Assembly (NCBI GenBank): GCA_049487715.1 | Contig: CP150587.1 | Location: forward strand, 62,001 to 126,000 | DNA: 64,000 nt | Source: Pycnococcus provasolii | Taxonomy: Eukaryota; Chlorophyta; Pseudoscourfieldiophyceae; Pseudoscourfieldiales | Reading direction: 5' to 3' | Shown here: one piece after another, positions 52,201 through 61,916 of the stretch | Layout: each line of letters opens with the position of its first letter | Position numbering within the stretch: position 1 is the stretch's first letter | The notes under the pieces: generated by a model | Seen by the model: the letters and a program-made list of their open reading frames with translations, nothing else | Databases searched by the model: none | Told to the model about the DNA's origin: nothing | Made by a program: the position numbers and the translations under genes

Positions 52201-55200
52201 GAAGCACAGAGAAAGGCTCGCGAGGAGCTTGATCTCCTTACGCTCAAGCAGGCCCAGAAACAGGCGAACCTGGTTGATGATGATACGATGCCACAGCTTC
52301 CTTCGCTTATGGAAGCGGACTCTCAAGTTAAGTTTGTTTCGATGGCTGAGCTTAAAAAACGAGAATCAGAGGCTCGAGCAAAGGCGTACAAAGTTGCAAA
52401 GGAAGAAGCGGATGCTATAGCTGCAGCTGCGAGGGCTCGAGAGGAGGAGCTTGCATCTCTGCTAGAGGAACAGAGTACGGATCGCACGGAAGACAAAGAG
52501 CAGGAAAGATTGAAATCTTGGGATGATCTTTTTGCACCGAAAATCGAGCATTCTGCATCAGCGTTTTCGTTTGATAGTGTGCCTCCAAATACACTCAAAC
52601 GTGAAATGGGTGCCGGAGCTCGTGCTAAGGCAATAGCGGAGGCAAAGTCTGCATTTTTCGCAGACCCGACACCGGCATCACCCCGTGAAGAATTTAACGT
52701 GGCGATGGCATCAGATACCCGCATGTCGAAGCGTCAGATGGATGAAGAAGCCCGCGCCAGGGCATACGCGGAGGCGAAGGCGTCCCTTTCCACGGATCCG
52801 ACGCCAGCAGTATCGCAGCAACCACCGGCATTTTCAGATCCGTCAAAAGTTACGTCATCGCGTATGTCGCAACGTCAGGTCGACGCAGAGGCGCGTGCGA
52901 AGGCGTTCGCTGAGGCGAAGGCGATGCGTCCTGCTGATCCGACGCCGACAGCAGGCAGGGAGATTCCTTCTTTTTTCGAGCCGGCGGCGCCGACGTCTTC
53001 ACGTATGTCGCAACGTCAGGTCGACGCAGACGCGCGCGCGAAGGCGTTCGCTGAGGCGAAGGCGATGCGTCCTGCAGATCCGACGCCGACAGCAGGCAGG
53101 GAGATTCCTTCATTTACCGAACCGGTGGTGCCGACATCTTCGCGTATGTCTCAACGTCAGATGGACGCAGACGCGCGCGCGAAGGCGTTCGCCGAGGCGA
53201 AGGCGATGCGCCCTGCAGATCCGACGCCGATAGCAGGCAGGGAGATTCCTTCTTTTTTCGAGCCAGCAGCCAAAGAGATTCCTTCATTTACCGAACCGGC
53301 GGCGCCGACATCTTCGCGTATGTCTCAACGTCAGATGGACGCAGACGCGCGCGCGAAGGCGTTCGCCGAGGCGAAGGCGATGCGTCCTGCAGATCCGACG
53401 CCGATAGCAGGCAGGGAGATTCCTTCTTTTTTCGAGCCAGCAGCCAAAGAGATTCCTTCATTTACCGAACCGGCGGCGCCGACGTCTTCGCGTATGTCGC
53501 AACGTCAGATGGACGCAGAAGCTCGCGCGAAGGCGTTCGCCGAGGCGAAGGCGATGCGTCCTGCTGATCCGACGCCGACAGTAGGTAGAGAAATGCCGTC
53601 GTTTACCGAGCCAGCGACAACGACATCTTCGCGTATGTCGCAACGTCAGATGGACGCAGAAGCTCGCGCGAAGGCGTTCGCCGAGGCGAAGGCGATGCGT
53701 CCTGCAGATCCGACGCCGACAGTAGGCAGGGAGATTCCTTCTTTTTTCGAGCCAGCGACTGCGACATCTTCGCGTATGTCGCAACGTCAGATGGACGCAG
53801 AAGCTCGCGCGAAGGCGTTCGCCGAGGCGAAGGCGTCTACGGCGGTTTTTTCGCCAGAAACTACGACATCATCTAAGTCACAAATTCATTCGCAGAGCAC
53901 GCAATCGCAATCCGCCTCTGAACGTGATACGAATAAGGGAAGTGAATTTGCGCAGAGCTCAGAAGTCAAGAGTAGGGAGCAGGATTTGGCAGAAGCGGCA
54001 GCGCGACATGATGTGAATTTTATGCGACAAAGGCAAGCCGAAGATCGTGCTAAAGCGTTCGCAGAGGCTAAGCAACTTCAATCTGCAAAACCTGAAGGGG
54101 CAAAACTTAACAGCGATAAAAATGCGACTTCCGCAATATCTGCAGCTGCGGTGAGAGCCGCTGCTGCCGAAGCTAACAGAGCACAAGCAGAGGCAGATGC
54201 TAAAGCTTTCAAGTTGGAAGTATTATCCATTCGACACAAGGAGGCAGAGGTACGCGCTAAGGCGTTCGCGGAGGCGAAGTCGCAGCAACTCGCAGTGTCT
54301 CCGGAAGCGACGACGACAAAACACGCTGAAGACCAAAACGAACGGAAACCAGCGCCTGTATCAAGCGCAAAGGTGTCTGCGACGATCCCGCCGAATGCGC
54401 ATACCGTACACTTTGAAGTGCAGCTGCAGTGCAAGTATGGCGACACCGTGCTCATCTGCGGATCGACGGAGCAACTCGGCAATTGGAACCCCGACAAGGC
54501 GCTGCCTCTGACGTGTGCGAAGGGCGGCGACATGTGGAGCGCAGATATACCGCTGCACGACGGCATGGAGAGCACGTGCGAGTTCAAGATGCTGGTGAGG
54601 CGCGAGGATGGCAGCCTCGAGTGGGAGCGCGGCGAGAATCGGGGCATTGGGCGTGAAAGCGACGCACAGGCGAGTCATGATCTGCCGTCGAGAGAATCGG
54701 TGGCTCATGAGAACCTACTCGCGACGCGGCAGAGAGAGGCGGAGGCCCGCGCTAAGGCTTTTGCCGAAGCGAAAGCAGTGCAGCTTGTTTCGCAACCAAT
54801 ACCTAATCCTGCTTCTACACCAAAGCCGGTTTCCTCGATTCCCACTTCAGCTGTACGCGAGCAAGCGCGACGAGGAAATCAGGCATCCGAAATGCCACAT
54901 GAAGATCAGAGACTGATACGAACGCGCCAGACAGACGCCGAGGCTCGCGCTAAGGCTTTTGCCGAAGCGAAAGCAGTTCAAATCCAAGGTCCGACAAAAG
55001 ACGCTCCAGCGGTCTCAATGACGACCCAGCCGAATGCGCATACCGCGCACTTTGAAGTGCAGCTGCAGTGCAAGTATGGCGACACCGTGCTCATCTGCGG
55101 ATCGACGGAGCAACTCGGCAATTGGAACCCTGACAAGGCGCTGCCTCTGACGTGCGTGAAGGGCGGCGACATGTGGAGCGCGGAGATATCGCTGCACGAC

Positions 55201-56511
55201 AGCTTGGAGAGTACGTGCGAGTTCAAGGTGCTCGTGAGGCGCGCGAACGGCAGCCTCGAGTGGGAGCGCGGCGAGAATCGGCGCATCGGCTGTGATGAGG
55301 AATCGGGCGTTTGTGAGGTTGTAGAGGATGGCACAAATCGGAAAATTGGTCGTGATCACGAGCCAGTCGTGGGCGATGCGTACGACATCCAGGCAAATCG
55401 TGCTGTTTCCAAGAGCCTCAATGATGCACTTATGACAACAAGACAACATGACGCGGAAGCACGCGCTAAGGCGTTCGCGGAGGCAAAGTCGCAGCAACTC
55501 GCAGTGTCTCCAGAAGCGACGACGACAAAACACGCTGAAGACCAAAACGAACGGAAACCAGCGCCTGTATCAAGCGCAAAGGTGTCTGCGACGATCCCGC
55601 CGAATGCGCATACCGTACACTTTGAAGTGCAGCTGCAGTGCAAGTATGGCGACACCGTGCTCATCTGCGGATCGACGGAGCAACTCGGCAATTGGAACCC
55701 CGACAAGGCGCTGCCTCTGACGTGTGCGAAGGGCGGCGACATGTGGAGCGCAGATATACCGCTGCACGACGGCATGGAGAGCACGTGCGAGTTCAAGATG
55801 CTGGTGAGGCGCGAGGATGGCAGCCTCGAGTGGGAGCGCGGCGAGAATCGGGGCATTGGGCGTGAAAGCGACGCACAGGCGAGTCATGATCTGCCGTCGA
55901 GAGAGTCGATGGCTCATGAGAACCTACTCGCGACGCGGCAGAGAGAGGCGGAGGCCCGCGCTAAGGCTTTTGCCGAAGCGAAAGCAGTTCAAATCCAAGG
56001 TCCGACAAAAGACGCTCCAGTGGTCTCAATGACGACCCAGCCGAATGCGCATACGGCGCACTTTGAAGTGCAGCTGCAGTGCAAGTACGGCGACACCGTG
56101 CTCATCTGCGGATCGACGGAGCAACTCGGCAATTGGAACCCCGACAAGGCGCTGCCTCTGACGTGCGTGAAGGGCGGCGACATGTGGAGCGCGGAGATAT
56201 CGCTGCACGACAGCTTGGAGAGTACGTGCGAGTTCAAGGTGCTCGTGAGGCGCGCGAACGGCAGCCTCGAGTGGGAGCGCGGCGAGAATCGGCACATCGG
56301 CTGCGATGAGGAATCGGGCGTTTGTGAGGTGGAGGAGTACGACGTCAAGGAAAGTCGATCCGCCGGCGCTACGTCAATGTTCGCAAAGGCGAGAGATTGG
56401 GCAATGAATAGCTTACAGGACCTACACGCTATTAGGCAGAAGGAGAGAGAGGATCGTGCAAAGGCATTTGCTGCCATGAAGGCGGAGCAGCTGTCTGGCA
56501 GTCGCTGGTAA
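49211..56511 (+). CDS. Gene D: coiled coil, EAKA repeats, four CBM20 domains
   Basis: The main frame is open to 56511 but has no ATG before about 50131. I propose an ATG at 49211 in another frame, a 98-nt intron 49322-49419 (GTGAGT...AAG) and about 2,400 residues; this splice is tentative. The N terminus is Thr/Arg/Ser-rich and transit-like. Residues ~80-1100 are Ala/Glu/Lys coiled coil with EAKAKAEAEARQREELQA-type modules. Eight 47-58-residue repeats with RMSQRQMDAEARAKAFAEAK follow (52715-53860). Four CBM20 domains lie at about 1695-1781, 1908-1995, 2098-2184 and 2244-2331, each with YGDTVLICGSTEQLGNWNPD and WERGEN. Each CBM20 is preceded by an EAKA module. The end is AAMKAEQLSGSRW, with no hydrophobic tail. 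It should bind starch or bridge granules in the plastid (inferred). Convergent with gene E. Confidence 0.82.
49322..49419 (+). other. Proposed intron in gene D
   Basis: A donor GTG|GTGAGT after the 37th codon from ATG 49211 and an acceptor CGAAG|AAGCGT bring the frame into the long open frame in phase 0. Other AG dinucleotides nearby do not keep the frame. The acceptor lacks a pyrimidine tract, so this is only the best fit I can see. Confidence 0.35.
52715..53860 (+). repeat. Eight EAKA/GREIPSF tandem repeats in gene D
   Basis: Eight units of 47 to 58 residues contain RMSQRQMDAEARAKAFAEAK, MRPADPTP and GREIPSFFEPA. Two units carry an extra KEIPSFTEPAAP segment. The outer copies (first and last) are the most diverged. 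Confidence 0.9.
54240..56321 (+). repeat. CBM20 duplications in gene D
   Basis: Two higher-order duplications are visible: 54240-54775 recurs at +1209 bp (55449-55984), and 55000-55321 recurs at +1011 bp (to 56332). CBM20 domains 1 and 3 are almost identical at the DNA level, as are 2 and 4. The four domains therefore arose by copying a two-domain block. Confidence 0.88.
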
Positions 56512-56663
56512 AATTGTTTTTGAATCAATGTAATACACTGTATTTTTGCTTTTGGTGAGAATCGACGACGACCTTTTTTTATTCTTGACAACAAAAAATG
56601 AACTCCCATTCCGTTACTGAATGAGCAAAAATGATCGCAAGGGCATTGATTCGTTGCCCCCAT

Positions 56664-57998
56664 CTAAACGCCAATCCGTGAAAGCGCAGCCTCGGCGCGC
56701 TCGAGTGCATCCTCTGCGCGTTTCAGCGCGTCACTACGCGACATTGCAGTGGGCGCCGCCGCGGTCGCGAGCGCAGCTTCGGCAACCTCTGATGCACGCG
56801 CCAGTGCCTCCCTTGCCTCCTTCGCTTGCTGCCTGAGAGCAATATCTTTCGTCGCGAGCTCAGCCTTGAGTGCGCGATTCGAAGCATGCGCCACCTCCAC
56901 GTCCTTGCGTGCTTGCACGAGACATTCGCGAAGCTTTTGGCTTGCACTCATCGCGACGCCGTTGGTGACGAGCATGGAACTCGCTGAGTCTTCCCATGCG
57001 TCGCTCACGGCGATGCCATCACTGATGTCGTTCGCCTCAACGACGAGTATGCGGTCGACACCCTTTTCCCACGTGACCGCGCCATGGTCGTGGATCACGG
57101 CGTATTTGTAGTCGTACAAGTCGGCAGCCGGAAGCGACACAGCGCCTGTCCAGATATCGCCATCGTTCCATTCAAGTGTCACCGCCTTGTGGTGATCCCA
57201 TCCGCCCAGGAGGCGGTGCTTGCCGCACACCACAAGCCGTTCCCCGTGTTCGGCGTGGAACTGCACCGAGAAGTGCACGTTTGCCGGTCCCTCTGGCGCC
57301 TGGAACGTCGCCGGCGCCAGTGCCGTGGGTGCGGCTGACGTCGTGGGGATGATGCTCGCTTCGGTCGACGCTTGAAAGCCGGGCACGTCGTCTTCGTTTG
57401 ACCTTGCCACGTCGTTTTGCCTGACGTTCGCGAACAGCTGCTTTGCATCCGCCGCCGCCTTGGCGTTCGCCTGCTCTGCTGCCGCAGGAGCGGGAGGCGG
57501 CTGTTCCGTTCCGTTCAGGCCGTCGAGGAACGCCTTTGCGCGCGCCTCCGCCTCCTTCTTAATCTCCTCACTTCTCAGGTTGTTTTCATACGTCTGGTGG
57601 TGTCCGTTGTTCCCCGGCTGCGTCGTGGCCGTCGTCGGACTCCCCTGCCCCTGCTGCGCCTTCGCCTCCGCGAACGCCCTTGCACGGTCCTCCGCCTCAC
57701 GTTGTCTCTTCTTTTGAATTTCAAGACGCGCGAGAGCTGCCGCGCTTTGAACCTCCTCCACAGGGGATGAAGCTCCGGGGGAGGCTTTGCCGTTGAGCCT
57801 CCCAGGTTGATTTCCATGATTTCCTCCTCCAACTCCTCCTGACGGAAACGCCTTGGTGCGAACAGACACAAGACTCTTATTGACCTTAACACCGTTAATA
57901 ACCGTTAACCGCGAGTTTAAACTACCACTACTGCGTGCCTGAGAAGAGACCCTAGAAGACCTGAACGCCATAGTACTATGAATACTACAACCGGCCAT
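56664..57998 (-). CDS. Gene E: CBM20 protein with EAKA modules
   Basis: ATG at 57998, stop 56664-56666, 444 residues. The first ~50 residues are Ser/Arg/Val-rich with no acidic residues, a clear transit-peptide composition. Two helical modules lie at ~99-114 (QREAEDRARAFAEAKA) and ~147-157 (KKEAEARAKAFLDG). A single CBM20 domain spans ~239-330 with VHFSVQFHAEHGERLVVCG, GGWDHHK, DIWTG and TWEKGVDR, diverged from the domains in A and D. A coiled coil with SDALKRAEDALERAEAALSR forms the C-terminal ~80 residues. A plastid starch-associated protein is likely; it is the simplest member of the family here and may resemble the ancestral form. Convergent with gene D, 152 bp apart. Confidence 0.87.
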   Translation of the reverse strand: MAGCSIHSTMAFRSSRVSSQARSSGSLNSRLTVINGVKVNKSLVSVRTKAFPSGGVGGGNHGNQPGRLNGKASPGASSPVEEVQSAAALARLEIQKKRQREAEDRARAFAEAKAQQGQGSPTTATTQPGNNGHHQTYENNLRSEEIKKEAEARAKAFLDGLNGTEQPPPAPAAAEQANAKAAADAKQLFANVRQNDVARSNEDDVPGFQASTEASIIPTTSAAPTALAPATFQAPEGPANVHFSVQFHAEHGERLVVCGKHRLLGGWDHHKAVTLEWNDGDIWTGAVSLPAADLYDYKYAVIHDHGAVTWEKGVDRILVVEANDISDGIAVSDAWEDSASSMLVTNGVAMSASQKLRECLVQARKDVEVAHASNRALKAELATKDIALRQQAKEAREALARASEVAEAALATAAAPTAMSRSDALKRAEDALERAEAALSRIGV

Positions 57999-59004
57999 AC
58001 TTCTTACTTGTCTGAGCGTGTGAGGACGCGAGAAAGCAAAGCAAGCGAGGAGAAGGAGAGCCTTTAAGCGCGTCCAGAGAGCCCAAAACCATGTGCCCAG
58101 AACCGCTCACAAGCCTTGCTGAGAAGGCTAACCATAGGCGTCCGCCCCTCCCCTCCCCCCGAAAAACCCATACGCGCGAGGAGCCCTCGGGAGAGTACAG
58201 TGGGTAGTAGGTTTTTGCTCTTCACGGCATGGACGAGTTTCTTGATCCGTTTATCCGCGCAAGGATAGAGGGGCCGGCCCTTCCCTCCTTCAGCGGGTGT
58301 TTCTTGGCGCGGTACCTCGTAGGAGGAGAAGGCGCGGTAGGCCTCTTACCCGGTAGTCTCTGAGCTTTCGTTTCTGCGCGTGCACTTCAACCTTGGCAGA
58401 GAATAATAGAGGTCAGAGAGGTGCAATGTCCAGGCTGTCAGGCTGTCCGTGTCCCGAGTGGGAAGGGGCTGGTAGAGAGAGGTTCGGCCAGAGGGATGCT
58501 GTGACGTCATGACGTGCCGTGCAGCTCTTCTGGAGCCCCCTGATTGCTTGCATCTTTCTTGGGTTGGGGTTCTGGTTCGGCCTCGCTCCTGGCACCTGGA
58601 CGTACTGTATAGCTTTCGTAGCAGGTCGAGTAAGGTACTTGCCGGTACAGTACGTGATTTTGAGACCAGGGGCTGCCCAAGACTAAGAGGGGCTGCTCTC
58701 CAGGGTGAGTCTCTCATGACAGGAGCTTTCTCAAGGGGTTAGGGCATCCGGAGAACTTGTTCCCAATAAATAATATGTAGGATCCGGATCTGGAAGTGAT
58801 AAAGGTACCTGTACCTCCGGATCTCCCGTGGGAGGATCCCCGCGGGGGGTGGTCACTGCGTCCCTTTGGCTGACTTCGGCCATACCATCAGCCATAATGA
58901 AAGGGTCGTACGGTACCGTACCCTTGTACTGTAGTTGTACTGTGATTGTGGGACCCTTGGATTTCGTCTGGACACTGTGAAGTCACATCGCGTGACCACG
59001 AGAC

Positions 59005-59018
59005 CACGTGACCACGTG
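59005..59018 (+). promoter_or_regulatory. Paired G-box (CACGTG) motifs
   Basis: Two CACGTG palindromes at 59005-59010 and 59013-59018 lie about 260 bases upstream of the bZIP start. They sit inside a repeated CGTGACCACGAGACC patch. CACGTG is the classic bZIP/bHLH site. Confidence 0.45.
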
Positions 59019-59222
59019 ACCGCGAGACCACATCGCGTGACCGCGAGCATGCTGCGCGTGATCATGAAGACACTGTGAAGTACCTTATAGAGGTACGGTA
59101 CTACGGAACTGGCCTGCGTAAAAGGTGGCCTTCGTCGTTAAGGTTCCCCAGGCTGCCAGGGGCCTTGCCGCCTCCTATTATTTCTCTCCTCCATTTCTCT
59201 CGTCATCCACCTCACCCATTAT

Positions 59223-59256
59223 CTCATTCTCATTCTCATTCTCATTCTATAATATC
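59223..59256 (+). promoter_or_regulatory. CATTCT repeat and TATA-like string
   Basis: Four and a half copies of CATTCT end in TATAATAT at 59248-59255, only 19 bases before the ATG at 59274. If used as a TATA box, transcription would start inside the presumed coding region, so the true start may be a later Met (MSLKNLP at 59283 or beyond). Confidence 0.35.
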
Positions 59257-59273
59257 GTAGTTTTGTCTTTGAT

Positions 59274-60392
59274 ATGCAAGAGATGTCTCTGAAAAACCTC
59301 CCAACCTTTGATGACCTCGTGCTGCCGGAGGAAGCACCTGCCGCCGTAGCATGCAGTATGGCTGACTTCCAAAACCTCTTCAAAGATGAACTACCACCTT
59401 TGCCAAGAGGACAGTCTCACCACTCTCGTGGTTGCACGAGCCAAGACGACGACTTTGGGGACCTCTTGAACGAGGAAGGACCAGCAAGTATATCACCACC
59501 ACCTCAACAGTCACGAGACAACGTAGGAACTTCACTGCAGCATTTGCAAGAAAACCCTACCTCGTCAACACCAACACCACCCGCCCAGCGTCGTGCCGTG
59601 CGACGGGAGGAACGCAGGCTTGTGGCAAGTGGTCAGCAAGGTGGTGCAACAGCACCACCAACAGTACCAGCACCATCAACACAACAAGACTATGGCGCTT
59701 CCGCTTGGCTTCCAGCGGCGTCGGTGCAGTACACTACGCAAGCCACAAACGCAGCTCTGACTCTCGCCTTGGCTTTGAACTTCTATGACGCGATGACACT
59801 CTCGCCGGCACCTGGAGCTGGAGCTGCACCATTGACGGATCCCTTTCTGTGCTACACTGGAGTGCAGAGTGCGGCTGCACGAGCGTTGGCTGCGGCAACT
59901 TTGAGGCCACCACCTGCGCCGCTGCCACCACCACCGCCACCACCACCGCCACCTATGTCGTCCGACGCGTGGTTAGCAGAAGCGGCACGTGTTGTGGGAT
60001 CGGCCGAGCAAGTAGCAGCAGGCCTTGGTACGACGACGGTGCATGAGCACACTGGCATCACCTCAAGGCGACGTGAGCAGAACCGCCTGGCACAACGGCG
60101 GTGGCGAGTGAGGCAGAGGGCGCTGACGCAGATCGAGAGGCAGAATACGGAAATGAGGATTGAAATCGAAGAGAACGAAGAGAAGGTGGTGCCCCTTCTG
60201 AGGCTCCAGCACCGCGTGAACGTCAAGCATATGCGCGCGCATCGCGAGTGCTTGGATAAAGCGGAGGAGTTGTTGAGAAAGTTTCGCTTCCTGCTCAAGC
60301 GACGTATCCCCTTGATGGGAGGATACACGACGTCGCCTTCTGCGGTGGTCACGGAACCTAAACTTATTCGTACGATACACGATACGATTTGA
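59274..60392 (+). CDS. bZIP transcription factor
   Basis: ATG at 59274, 372 residues. The N-terminal third is acidic with hydrophobic residues (PTFDDLVLPEEAP, DFQNLFKDELPPLP), typical of an activation domain. A Pro run lies at ~222-237. The basic region at ~264-282, SRRREQNRLAQRRWRVRQR, has the invariant Asn270-x7-Arg278 spacing of bZIP proteins and an NxxAQ core like fungal Yap/Pap1 factors; Trp277 is unusual. The following helix (IERQNTEMRIEIEENEEKV) gives short leucine-zipper-like heptads with Ile, Met and Val in place of most leucines. It is probably a nuclear DNA-binding regulator; targets are unknown. Upstream G-boxes might allow autoregulation. Confidence 0.75.
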   Translation: MQEMSLKNLPTFDDLVLPEEAPAAVACSMADFQNLFKDELPPLPRGQSHHSRGCTSQDDDFGDLLNEEGPASISPPPQQSRDNVGTSLQHLQENPTSSTPTPPAQRRAVRREERRLVASGQQGGATAPPTVPAPSTQQDYGASAWLPAASVQYTTQATNAALTLALALNFYDAMTLSPAPGAGAAPLTDPFLCYTGVQSAAARALAAATLRPPPAPLPPPPPPPPPPMSSDAWLAEAARVVGSAEQVAAGLGTTTVHEHTGITSRRREQNRLAQRRWRVRQRALTQIERQNTEMRIEIEENEEKVVPLLRLQHRVNVKHMRAHRECLDKAEELLRKFRFLLKRRIPLMGGYTTSPSAVVTEPKLIRTIHDTI

Positions 60393-60817
60393 GGTGGAAG
60401 TTGATACAGTATTATCGTAGGGAAAGCTCTTTTCTAATGTTCGGGGAGGCGTAGGGAGCTACCGTAGAGGTTGCTTGATTAGTTCAAGCGTGTAACCTTG
60501 TCGTAAGGCAGAACCTTATAGGGTCCCATTTCCAGTCCCACAAAACGTTTTGGGGCCGTTCCATGGGAGGTTTTGTGGGATGGGGCCACCTTAAAGCACC
60601 ATAAATGTGGGAGCAAAGGGTAGTTGACCTTAAGAATGGTTACAAGTTAGAGGGGAACCAAGGGTGCAAGGGGCTACGTCACCCGCCTCACCTAGGACCT
60701 CCTACTAACCGTCCACTGGGGGGAAGTATCTCCCCCAGGAGATATTCGGTTGAGTGGCCGCTAAACCCCTAATATTTGCGGCAAAACCCAAAATCCCACT
60801 TTCCTCCTTATTGGCAC

Positions 60818-60898
60818 ATCGGAAAACGAAAAAGACTGCGGCAAACGATCGGGCGGCTGCCGCCCGATCGCATGGTCAAGTCGGATTCGTTTTCCGAT
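60818..60898. repeat. Nested palindrome
   Basis: An outer 12-bp arm pair (ATCGGAAAACGA at 60818-60829 and its complement at 60887-60898) encloses a second perfect 12-bp hairpin (CGATCGGGCGGC, one base, GCCGCCCGATCG; 60846-60870). Both arms are exact. Confidence 0.8.
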
Positions 60899-60991
60899 AA
60901 AAAAATAAGATGCTATTTAAGAATTATCACCCTTCAAAGGGAATTTAATACCGCGTCCTGGAAAAAAAATTCCTTTCAACGTGATTTTAAG

Positions 60992-61278
60992 CAGGGCTAC
61001 CCAGTACTAAGTAATACTAAGTAATACTCAAAATACTCAAAATACTCAAAATACTCAAAAAATACTTTTCTAAGAGAAGTCAACTACTCAGTAACTTAAC
61101 TCATTTCTATTTAGCTTTAAAATAAAAAAAAGTTGACATACAGATATACATTAAAACAAAAAAAAGTTGACATACAGATATACCGGAGTATTTTAGAGTA
61201 TTTTAGAGTATAAGCATTTTTTGAGTATTTTGAGTATTTTGAGTATTACTTAGTATTACTTAGTACTGGATAGCCCTG
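60992..61278. mobile_element. MITE-like element with ~75-bp terminal inverted repeats
   Basis: The left end (CAGGGCTACCCAGTACTAAG, then AATACTC repeats) and the right end (repeats of GAGTATTTT, then CTTAGTACTGGATAGCCCTG) are inverted copies over about 75 bp. The total length is 287 bp with no coding capacity. Inside are two direct copies of AGTTGACATACAGATATA. CAGGG termini recall hAT elements, but the 8-bp flanks do not match each other, so no target duplication is proven. Confidence 0.75.
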
Positions 61279-61916
61279 ACTTCTATCATTCGCTCCTTTG
61301 CCATGTCACCGGCACGTCGCTTTGGTTGTGAGCGCGAAGCCGCGCCATAGTTCTTGGCTGGACCTCGCTGGCCGCGGCGTTTTTGGCCACCATCATCAGC
61401 CATAAACGCTGTGAAAATTTTCCGAAAATTTCCGTCTTGCAGAATGGCGAGACGAACAGACGGTGTCAGGTGCAGGTGTTTGATGGCTCGTTGGAAAGAG
61501 CTCGCCGAGCTCTTTCAGGATCCGTCTTTGGCTTGAATAGACAACGAAGACTCGATTTTTTGCAAAACCGGCCTATCGCCAAAAATGGGCGATTTTCCGT
61601 ACCCTCATAGGTGAAACCGGTGTTAAAACATTGAACCCGCGGGTGCCCCCTCCCCTGTGAAAGTGTGAATGGGAAACCCGGCCTGGCAATAGGGCAAACT
61701 AGTCGGAACTCTTGGGCAAGAAGGCCCTCTGCGTCGGAACTCGGACGAGAAGAGAAGAGGGGCACCTCTTGCCCTGGCCTGGCCAGAGTTGCTCACGCAC
61801 GCACGCACGCACGCTCGAACGGTGGCCCCTTAACCTTCTTAAGGCTCGTTAACGCTTACAAGGCTGGTCTTAGTTGTGTGTGCGTGCCTTGGTGTGGTGT
61901 GTGTGTCTGACTGGTC

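Larger units (their letters stand above)
57999..59273. other. Intergenic upstream of the bZIP gene
   Basis: No credible gene is seen. The left part is the 5' region of gene E. At 58980-59060 there are repeated CGTGACC/CGCGAGACC words, including two CACGTG boxes. A CATTCT run and a TATA string precede the bZIP ATG. Confidence 0.6.
60393..61916. other. Non-coding region with inverted repeats and a MITE
   Basis: No credible gene is seen in 1.5 kb. In order it holds an inverted repeat TCCCACAAAAC/GTTTTGTGGGA (60536-60580), a nested palindrome (60818-60898), a MITE-like element (60992-61278), GC-rich unique sequence and a GCAC repeat near 61797-61812. Confidence 0.6.

Noticed and set aside
58346-58717. 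Minus-strand open frame of 123 codons between gene E and the bZIP gene
   Set aside because: Ser/Arg/Thr-rich with no domain; several overlapping frames are equally open.
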